Assembly: GCA_037903355.1 (NCBI GenBank)
Contig: JBAJFE010000012.1
Location: forward strand, 496,001-560,000
Reading direction: 5' to 3'
DNA from: Trichuris trichiura
Lineage: Eukaryota > Nematoda > Enoplea > Trichinellida > Trichuridae
Length of the DNA: 64,000 nucleotides
Below are positions 50,158 to 59,776 of this stretch, piece after piece (the first letter of the stretch is position 1; the number at the start of each line of letters is the position of its first letter). The notes beneath the pieces are model-generated. The model saw only the letters and a program-made list of their open reading frames with translations, was not told where the DNA came from and did no database searches. Position numbers and translations under genes: made by a program.

Positions 50158-50272
50158 GTAATGTGAAGGTAGCAATGCTGCTAATCAGCAAGAACTGTAA
50201 ACTTTCATTTAAAACTCTTTGGAATCTCGGCCCCATGTTAGTTAACCTTCATTTCAGTGCACAGTGCTATGA

Positions 50273-53200
50273 GCATTGAAGCATATAAAGGTAGTTTGAG
50301 TATGCATGACATTATCCGTAAACTCGAATGTAGACACTCTTGAAAGCTTATCTTATCTTGGTTTCTATCAGTGTATTGCGCAATTCTCAAAGTAGTTGTT
50401 CTTTTATGCCTATGCGCATTATATGGTCAACAGATTATTCAGATAGCGTTCCCTGTTAATTGTAATGTTAAGTTAGTATTTGCGCATGCACTCATGGTCT
50501 GCATGTAACTCTTCAAAAAATTAACGTAAAACGTTTTAATCCCTATCGCTTTCCCTTCGTAAACCTAAATTTTGCCATTTCGAATTTAATCTTTTTCCTG
50601 AATATTTTCCCCTTAGGCGAAAAGTGGTCATTCTTGAAATGCATGAAAGCTCTTGAGTTTTATTTATACGGTGTCAGTTGCTAAAATTTGCATTTTTGAT
50701 GCCTCTCCCTCAATTGTTTAGTCTATTAAGTTTTCCGCCGCTGTTTAAGACCTGGCAGCGCCCGTTAAGAGTCAATGCTTTGCAGGAATGGAGCGCTCAG
50801 CTGTCTTACTTTTAGATTGTATTTGTCGCTATCAACACTGGCGAAAAAGAAGCAGTCGTATCCGTCGATGAAATTGAATGTGCGTGATTATGAAAAGCTC
50901 ACAGCATCATGATTAGCATATGAAATTTCACCAGCTACGTTTCTTACTTGATTAAAGAAGCCGGAAAATTGAATTATCACTGCTTTAGCTTTATCTTTCA
51001 ACGCAGAATGAACTGTACATGAACTAAAAATGGTATAGTTTTGCTTAATGAATCCTTCGAGTGTCCTTAAAATAGCGTAGACAGGAGTGTTCCATGATTA
51101 GTTGTCCGAAGTTCCCAGGAAAAATTCATTTGGTTACATTGAAATATCTTTCCAAGCGAATACTGCTACGTCGCATTGTCTGACCACTTTGTTCAACAAT
51201 TTTTTGTTGTCTCTTGATTTAGAAAGTAAATTTGTCTTTGCTTGCGGTAAAAACGAATGCCGAGTATGTAAATGAATATTCGGATGCCGAAAGGAAGTTG
51301 TGACCTAGAAGGCGAACTGTTCCTTCTGGTCATCGAATCTCTACGTGCTTACCAAAACAGATTTCTTGGGAAGCAAAATATGTGACGCGTAAATAAAATA
51401 CCCGTTTGATTTACCATGAAAACTAAACTTTATTTTTCTATAACATTTCGTTAATGTCAAGCGCATAAACGTATGCTTGCATATAAAACTGGTGGTAGTA
51501 CGGATGCGGAGACAGAGAAAGCGGTACCGTCCACGTTTGTAAGCATATCTGATAGTCCATTATGAAGTCGTATCTGATATTATGAAGGCATTGCATGTTA
51601 AGCTAGCTTCATGTTAACATCTTTATGCATTTCAGGAGCACCTCATCGAACTTCTGTGATATCGTTTAAAATAACTATTTTGTTTTTCTTACCAGAAGTG
51701 CTACGTAACGATAACGCAAAAGTTTTGAATTTCACATTTTTTAATGTTCAGCACTTTGCATTCTTTCTGCGATATACAGTTGTTACTCATAACGTGCATG
51801 ATGAAAAGTTTTGCCTGTTATAAGATTTCCATAATTTTTGTGTTAGCGCCTTATATTGGTAAACTCAACAATTTTTAGTTTGTTCGTTGCCTTGTGAAGC
51901 AGCTGCAGAATAAAGCATGTTAAATCGTGAAAGACCGGCCATCTGACCATACGAAGCAGATAAGCAATTCGAAATCCTGCTTTTCAAATTCTAGGTTTTC
52001 TGAAATGCAAGAGATCAACGCCTTTGCACTGCAATAATTCCTATCTAAATACAGGTAATGTCGAATCGATTGCTGGATTTGCATCACATAATGCTTGTTT
52101 GACCGAGTTTGTACATTTCAGGCTACCGTCCAACGTCTTTTTTTGCGGATATCGGGTTCTAAAAATTCAAAACGTTCCGACTTCCCAGAGTAACTTTATT
52201 TGGCAGAATGAAGGTGAAACCGTTTTTGAAATAGCCTTTTTATTGATTTCCTCAGAAAAATATAGCGGTCTCAACTGAGGTGAAACCTTATTCGTAAACT
52301 GACGGCGTTTTACAAGTTTTTGATGATTAAGTTTTGCACGTAAAGTTGGTTACAATTTCTTTACATTTGCACGCTTATGCGTAACTTTCGCGGACAGATA
52401 GCTCTAAGACTTCAACAGCTTCGGTAAAACCTGGTGCTATCCTTCAGCAATGATAAATATGCATAATGAAGTAGCGATTTTCAAAAAGAAAGTCGCTTCC
52501 TACTGACCTGTGTGCAGCATTGCGACTATGACTAATGCAGAGTATGCCTGTGCACAGCAGTCTGATGCTTGGAACCGTGAAAGTAACTTAGAAGCGAAAT
52601 ATTTTTTCTGACCGTTGCGTGGCTGTTCAGCCGGTGCAGTAGACCTGAAAAAAATAGTTTTTACCTGAGATACCTACCAGTGTATTAATATACGGTTATT
52701 AGAATACAGAAAGTCTTGTAACGGACTCATAGGTCTCCACTACAGCAGTTTAATGATGTTGTTCCCGTTTAATGAAATAAGCGCAAAAGTAAAGAGAGAC
52801 AAGGGTTCTCAGGGTCTTCTTCCATGGTGAAATCAATTTAATGATCATATTCAATCGATAAAGGATTTCGTTCCTCTGAGGACCAGCTGAATTTAAAATT
52901 GGGCTTACATTAACAAGTATGAAACTTTTCGATCAAATAAGGTGTATGCTTAATGAATTGCTGAAATGGCGGCTTAAAACATTTTCGCACGTGAGTCAAA
53001 ATACTGCAAGCTACACTTAAGGGTTAATCTTAGAGAGAGCTAATGACAGCCACACTGCTAAGCTTGGTAACTGATTTATTACTACCTTATGCTTAAGGTA
53101 TTTGAAAGAGCAGCACACCACTTCAGTTTCTGACAGGCGAAGCTTGCTCTATCGCTGACGAAAACTTATTTTGATTGAACGATCATATTGAATGCGAATA

Positions 53201-54314
53201 GACAGCAGTATGATTACGAATAAGGAAAGGGTTTATTGCCATGCTCGTGTGCATAGCTGCTACGCATAGAAATGGAGCAATAAGCCTATTCTTTACTCTG
53301 GCAAGAGAAAGTCACTTATGAAGTCTCATACTTCGATTAGTACGATTATTAATTTTACTTTTTATATTATATTTCTTAACTGCCAAATATATAAATTCAT
53401 GTCTGATTGTGGAATGAGTAGCATTTAAAAAATCTGTGAAATCTCTACTTTCTTTGAGTGATAGCGGTAGACGTTATGACGTAGTAACTATGAACGCTGT
53501 AAGCTGCCTGCAGAACCACAATGATAACTTTAAAGACAAATGGAAATCACCTGAAGCAAACGTCAGAAGCTGGTCAACTGATTAATGACATGGAAACGTT
53601 GAGCTTCTTAAAATAGTATTCCTTTGGAGCACCTGTCCACGAAAATGTAGGAGTGATTCCATCGCTTTTCTTTTGCAACGTTCCTATTCGTCCCTTCAGC
53701 AGTTTTCTTTCCCGTATTTTCGCGGTGCGTTATAATTCCTCATGCCAACTGCCCGCAATTAAAGAATGCTAAAACAAGTGCTGTAACTGCTTGGAGTTTT
53801 GATTACCTTAAGTTACGACATGTCAGACAAATTGGTGAAATGTAAGATGAAATTCGTAAGTGATCTCAGCTGTACAAACGTTTAAGTTCGGTGTTTTATC
53901 TTATAGAAGATAGGAAATCAAGCAAGTTTGCATCAAATCGAACTAAAATAAGGATTGAATCGAAGGCACGAATTCGATTTAATATAGAAATTGTCTTCGT
54001 GAAAGACAAATGCCTCTAGTTCAAAAATAATTTCTTCCTTACAAGGCAGCGGAGTTTTCACGGAAGGCAACATATTACTAATTGTTGTTAAAATCTTTAA
54101 GAATACTTCGAAGAATAAATATTCTTTAGATTAGATGATTCGACGCTTCCTAAAATATCTAAATGTTGTGTAGACGACGTTTTCGTGGACATAGAGAAAA
54201 GAAAATAAGAAATCCTCGTCGAACATCTGAACAGTGTGTTCCTAAGAGTGATAATGTTTTGCCATTGAAAAAGGGTTAAACGAAAAACTTTCTTTTCCGG
54301 ATTAACATACTTTT
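50273..54314. other. Intergenic stretch, no supportable gene
   Basis: AT-rich and stop-dense. The 3' exon(s) of the MAM-like gene could lie here. A possible acceptor TTTCAG at 51631-51636 is followed by seven open codons and a stop. No repeats of note. Confidence 0.4.
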
Positions 54315-54453
54315 GGTACAGAAAAGCTACCTGTTGAACATTTATTTGGCGAAGCTTTCTGAAAGCGTCGGTTCCCGTCGCGTCGAAGACGGGAGCTGAC
54401 GCTTCCCGAAAGCTTCGCCAAATAAATATTCAACGGGTAGCATTTCCGTAATA
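54315..54453. mobile_element. About 139-bp palindromic element
   Basis: The left arm AAAGCTACCTGTTGAACATT, TATTTGGCGAAGCTTTCTGA, AAGCGTCGG...CCCGTC is mirrored by the right arm ending GGGTAGCATTTCCGTAAT. The outer motif (TTACGGAAATGCTACCCGTT on the reverse strand) is a variant of the ATTACGGA...CCCGTTGA family. Half-copies of the right arm occur at 28541 and 39271. Confidence 0.75.
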
Positions 54454-54571
54454 CAATCATGTTATTTCACATGCCCGTTAGAAGGAGTTTTATTTTCTTT
54501 TTTGGATTCTCTCCTTATCAGATATGATAATTACTTAGAAACGAGAGTATATAGGAAACCCAATTCAAATA

Positions 54572-54758
54572 CAGTAAAACTCCCGTAAGTTGACCACCCA
54601 ACGGACAGAGAAAAACTGGTCAACATAGGAGGTGGTCAACGTATAGGAAGTGGATATAAGTGGCTCGGCTAACGTGCGGACAAATCAACTGGCCAAAATT
54701 CGAACAACTTAGGGAGGTGGTCACCGTATAGGAGTGGTCAACTTCAGGGGTTTTACTG
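54572..54758. mobile_element. 187-bp pogo/Tigger-like MITE
   Basis: The terminal inverted repeats start CAGTAAAACTCCCGTAAGTT on the left and, read from the right, CAGTAAAACCCCTGAAGTTG. The element is bounded by TA on both sides (54570-54571 and 54759-54760), the usual target duplication of the Tc1/mariner/pogo superfamily. The interior repeats GGTGGTCAACGTATAGGA-like units and has no coding capacity. CAGTAAAAC-type ends are typical of pogo/Tigger derivatives. Confidence 0.8.
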
Positions 54759-54786
54759 TAGATAACTTCATTGTCCTCATACCGTC

Positions 54787-54810
54787 CAGGGGCAGTTAAT
54801 GCTGCCCCTG
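54787..54810. repeat. Small hairpin beside the pogo-like MITE
   Basis: CAGGGGCAG, a 6-base loop, then CTGCCCCTG: a perfect 9-bp stem. No role can be assigned. Confidence 0.5.
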
Positions 54811-56329
54811 AATTTTCGGAGGAATTTTAGGCAGTGCAATTAACATCCGCGACCAAGAATTTCTACAGCCAGAACTACGCTGCATACGGCATACTCTGCA
54901 TAAAACTGGGTATCAAGCTAACCTAGTCGAGCAGGTTATCACTGCCGGAACTAACCACGCGTTTAACCTTATTTCGATTCCTGCAATCTGTTAGCGATCC
55001 CATACTGTACAGGATTTGGAGATGCAATCAAAAGATTGAGCAGAACATTAATCTTCAATGTTTTTCAAAACATTGCCCTTTATCAGGAATAAATCGATAC
55101 AAGAAAGCAAAAGCCATCTACATCTGGGTTTTATAGAGGCATAGAGAACAACTAAAAACCATTGTGCCTAATGAAACAATTGACTAACCGATAAAGGTTT
55201 TTCGGTAGCTGAGCATGTCTCCAATGCTGCGCCACTTTACGCTATAAGCTGTTATCCCAGGAAAGGCGTTTGGGGAAAAGAAAAGCCAAGAAAAAACTTG
55301 TCTTATAAAGTTTCATATAAGGCTTATAAAGTCTCATAAAGAACCCATCAGTGGCCTGCTGATGACTGTTCAAGAATAGGCCCGAAGGTTCCGGAATAAA
55401 CATTGTTAGAAGCTGGCTAGAAATTGGTTAAAAACGGGTTGCTGCCGTAAATACAAAATCCACCACGGAGTGGAACATCTACTAAGTGGGATATTTTCGC
55501 ATTTGCTTAAACCTTATACTGATGAAATTCTTCCACTCAATATTTCTTTTTTCCTTATCAGCTCAGTTTCACGGCTTTCCCGCGCATTGCGGAAATGTAC
55601 AGAACAATAGATAAATGCAGGTACAATAAATAAATGCAGGTAAGACAACAGGAAGATTTAACTTCCTATCGCCCAAAGCAGTCTTCTGGTGACAACCAGT
55701 GTAAGCAGGCCAAGTTTAAACCGAAAACAAATCTTCTGTGGAGCCATTTACCGTACATACTGGTGGCGAGGAAAAAGCAATCTTATGGTACTGCAACTGG
55801 TCAAATAGGAGTCCATTTTTGATTGAAAATTGTACAGCGTACTTTCACACCTAACAAACAAGTGACAAACAACCTGGACTACAAACAAGGTACTGCGCTG
55901 AGCGCTGCTCGCTTCTCGTTGCTTCACTTGCATTGTAGATACCTTACTGTACGTTTCGGGGCGCATTTCAACGAGCTTTATGTTTAAATGATGTGCATAA
56001 AAACGGTGAGTAATAATGCGAAAAATGCTTCAAAAGCTCGATGAACTTCATCCAGCTGTGTATGGGCTTGGCAAAACTTATAGAGTTAATTATGCATTTC
56101 TGCAGCGCAATTATTCTAGTAAAGCTTTAATGGGGTTAAAGCGAGTGCGACCACCGCACAAAGCCAACGCTGCTAGCTGATTTACGCAACTTTTGTCAGT
56201 ACCACTGAAGTGCTTGACCAAAACGCGTTGCTTTTCGAATGAGCTTCACATTGATAAATACAGCATATGGAGGGTTACGTATTGTTATTATGCTCTTCTT
56301 GCAGATAAGTTTTCCGAAAGTTTTAATAC
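54811..56329. other. Intergenic stretch, no supportable gene
   Basis: No convincing coding region. 55380-55435 holds a faint match (AATAAACATTG...GGTTAAAAACGGGTT) to the tail of the 25.5-kb element. The 3' end of the Lys-rich gene transcript lies here; a clear polyadenylation signal was not identified. Confidence 0.4.
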
Positions 56330-59300
56330 CTATTTGCGTTTTGCAAGGTCATTTTTTGTTATGTTTCTTTTTTCTTTTGGATTCTTTTCTTTGGGTACCC
56401 CTGCCTTCTTAAATGATCCCTCTTCACTCTTAGATATTACGGGCAACTTGCCAGTATTTTTCTTTGTAGTTTTCTTCTTTTCCATTATTGCTTTTGTCAA
56501 ATCAAATGCGCTATTTTCATCCATCTTGGAGATCACAGGCGACCTGCTCGCGTCTCTCTTCCCTGCCTGCACATTTTCCATTTTCGCCTTAGGCGTTTTC
56601 AAGCCACCGCTGTTATCCTTCTTGGAGGTCATGGGCGACTTGGTTACATCTTTCTTCTCTCTCTGGTTCTTTTCCTTCGACAACTTACGTGGACTACGCA
56701 GAAGATTTTTCGGTGTTTGTGGTTGCTGTAGAGCTTGCTCTTTCAATGGTTTGGTCGCGTCCTTCCGTGTTAATGTGGGTGATTGTATTTTTCCTGGTTT
56801 CTCTGGGCTCCGTAAACGGTGATCTGAATCAGACTTGTTACTGCCCTTCTTTACTTGTACTTTCGCTTCCTCTTTTGAACCAGCTCTAGCTTTCCACTTT
56901 GGGCTTCTCTGTTCCTCATGGTCCTTCGGTGTTGTGTGTTTACCTAAATTTCCATAATTCTTACAGCTGTCATCTTTCTCTTTGACTGACTTACCTTTCG
57001 GCCGCTGTTGCGACGGTTCCTGTTCTCTTCTTAAATGGTGTCGACCAGCAGGCTTTTCCGGGTGCACTTTATGTTCTTGCAACCGCGCTTTATCGCGTTT
57101 TCGTTTTTCACGATGTTTGTCCGACAGCTGCTTTCCAGACCTCTCAGAAGTAGTTTTCCTATCTTTTCTGCGGTGCTTTTCAGCCTTACGCCCACTTCTA
57201 CTTTTTTTCGCTTCAAAAACATCATTGCAGTAATGCACGTAGGCTTTCGCTTTTTACCCTTTGCATGCTTCCTTGCCGGCGATAATCGGTGGTGATGAGG
57301 CTTACGTCCTGAGCTTTTTCGTGTTTTTCTGTTCAATTTGTGATGTCCATGTCGACCGTGTCGATGATGACTAACTCGTGGAGAGACAATTGGGCTGTGA
57401 TAAGGGCTCCTATCTCGTCTTCCTATAACCTCAACATTTTTCGATGCCTATATTGCGCTTGGTTTGTTACCCTTTTCAAGATGATGTCGAGTTGGTTTAG
57501 CACGAAGAATAGGAGACTGCTCTTTCCTGTTAGAACGAATGTTGTCTTTATGTATGTCAGGTTGAATATCTTTGCCTCCACTGAAAGCTTTAGGGCTATG
57601 TTGACGATGATGACGTCCTTTGGCCGAATCCGATTTTTGCTTCTCTGCTTTCATTTTCGGCTTCAGCTGATTGGCGTCTGCTAACCGCTTAACGGCGTCA
57701 TCCTTCAGCTGATGCTTTTCCGCCACTTTTCCAGGAGAACCACTTTTTGGGGTTTCACACTTTTGTTGCATCTTTTGCATTTGAAGTTGCATCTGTTCTT
57801 GTTTTATCTTCTCTAATTCTAGAGCTTTTCTATGAAGCTTGATTAAACCTTGCGCCAATGCTGCCAGCAGCCGCTCCTTTGATTCGGTTTCTTTCTGCAG
57901 CACATGTCCAGGCTCTGGTTTTGTTTTAACTTGCTTGATTCCTTCCGGTTTCGCATTGGCAGGAAAATGCTTCTTAACTTCAACTGTTTGACCAGTACCT
58001 CCAGGTTGCTTTGGAACCTTTGACCTTTGCAAATCTGGTACCAAAGCAGCGACTGGAGGCTTTGGTGTAGCTGTTGTTTGTGGTTGCTGCGCTTTCTGAC
58101 TGCCATCTGCCATTTTTAGTACTTTCTGACCGCCTTCTACCAAGTTAGCCTTCTCAATGTTATGCAGGCTTGGGCTGATGGATTGCGCTTGCGGTGGAGT
58201 TTTGTTTCTATTTTTTTGAACTGCTTTTCTATCTTCAGTATCGGTAGCTTCCGTCCGGCCCATGCATATACTGCCACAACTTCGTGATCTTCCTCGCGGT
58301 TCTCTTCTTGAACTTTTGATTTCTCCAATCTCTTCATTGAGGCCTTTAGCAAATCTGTTTCTCCACTGTTCGATAATCATCTTCATTGGGATGCCTCGAT
58401 TGTCACTTTCTTCTTCAGTATTCCATATGTAGTTGTAAGAGGCCGCTCGTTTCCTGAGCTTTGGTCGCTTAGATGGCATCTTTTCTCCAGGATAGCTGCG
58501 TTTAATGCGTTTAACCTTGTCCAACCATTTCGTCATGCTGTCTTTCAAATAAGCAAGTAGCATTTGCCTAGTGAAGTCTTCTCCCGTTTCGTGTTTGTCT
58601 TGCGCGTTTCCACCCAGGACGGCACGTTCATCGTCTGGCCAACCCTGCGGTTCAATGCAGTTGTATTTATAGTTAGCCATGACTTCTTCCTGTTGGCGAC
58701 CTCTGAATTCATTCAAATGATTTAGCTCACCGTTCTCGTCCTCTGGTGGAACACATTTATTCAAAAATTGATCATCAGAGCCTAAAATGTTTTTCGTCCC
58801 ATTCGCATTGCGGAACTTTGAATGCGTACCTTGTGCTTCCTGAGCTTTCGGTTCCCCTGCTAAACCAGTTGCGTCCTTTTGCTCTATTTCCTCATTAGCT
58901 AGATCCATTAGTTTCTCTTCAGGAAAATCCGCATTCACATCTAGTTCCGCAGCTTCTTTCATGTCCTCTGCTTCTGGAGTCCCGATTTCGCCTTTCTTTT
59001 CAAAGTTGAGTAAGCGCAATGAAATGCTTTCGCTTTCAGACGAAGGATAATCCTTTAAGGCATTGAGCTCGTTTTCTTGTTCGCTACTGTCCCGTAAACT
59101 GGTTGGGGTTAAGGTTGTTGATTCACTAGCAGTCTTCGTAACGACAATTTGGTCTTTAGCTGGCTGACCAATATAAGGCTGCGTTCCAAAATTAAGATTT
59201 TCTTCTCCTGCAATGCCCTGACGGTGGTCCTGTTTTTCAAGTTGTGCATTGTTCTCCACTTGTTCTCTGCTGCTCATTTTAAAGCCATCTCCTATGCTAA

Positions 59301-59776
59301 AGAAATTCTTAACCGTCAAGTAGAAAACGCTTATTTATTACCACCGCTTTCCTGTTAGTTCGTTTTCTTCAGAAGAAGGGCCACGTAAACTGATCTTACT
59401 TTCTGTCTCAATGCCGCCAGGTCTAAAAAGTGCCTATCGGTCACATTTTCTTATATCATTCAACGCACCTGTGATAAACTTGGGTTGGTCCGCTGCTTCC
59501 TTTCGGGCGGAAGGCATAGCTGCTATTGGCTGTCGCCAGCTCTGTGGATTCATGGATATCTACCCTGCTGGATGGGTCACTGGGAGGGGTCATTTTTCCT
59601 TTTGACATTCCTTGCTGAGAATCTAGCGAACGGCTTGTTGCTGATGTCGCCGTGGACACTATTGTGCCAATAACATTGGCCATCTCGGCAATGATCATAC
59701 CAAAATCTCTAAGTCTTAATCTTTGAACGAGCACAAGATAAGCGATCACCGCAGTTAAGATGGCGAGTAGTTCCAT
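56330..59776 (-). CDS. Membrane-anchored, lysine-rich protein of unknown function
   Basis: Five exons by eye, 5' to 3': 59776-59469, 59422-59342, 59296-57471, 57422-57258, 57210-56330, with introns of 46, 45, 48 and 47 bp, all GT-AG. The sum is exactly 1087 codons including the stop. The product opens with a hydrophobic segment (residues 3-17, LLAILTAVIAYLVLV) followed by RLRLR, suggesting a signal anchor with the body in the cytosol. Next come an acidic, low-complexity region, a block near 370-460 (YLKDSMTKWLDKVKRIKR...MPSKRPKLRKR), a probable coiled coil near 620-660 (LELEKIKQEQMQLQMQKMQQ), an H/R/S-rich part encoded by exon 4, and a K/E-rich C-terminus with tandem units containing SP-x-x-SK. 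The charge pattern recalls KEKE proteins such as triadin, but no homology is claimed. The start ATG lies two bases after an AG (CCGCTGACAG), as expected for trans-splicing or a very short leader. Confidence 0.8.

Noticed and set aside
56193..56822. A 209-codon plus-strand open frame with hydrophobic, Phe-rich sequence
   Set aside because: It is the antisense of the Lys-rich exon 5 (AAG/AAA codons read as CTT/TTT). The minus-strand gene has exact splice-phase closure.
59277..59776. A two-gene operon with a 60-bp gap (small membrane protein plus Lys-rich protein)
   Set aside because: An in-frame 45-bp GT-AG intron across the apparent stop gives one continuous protein, and its size matches the other introns of the gene. 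The operon reading remains a weaker alternative.
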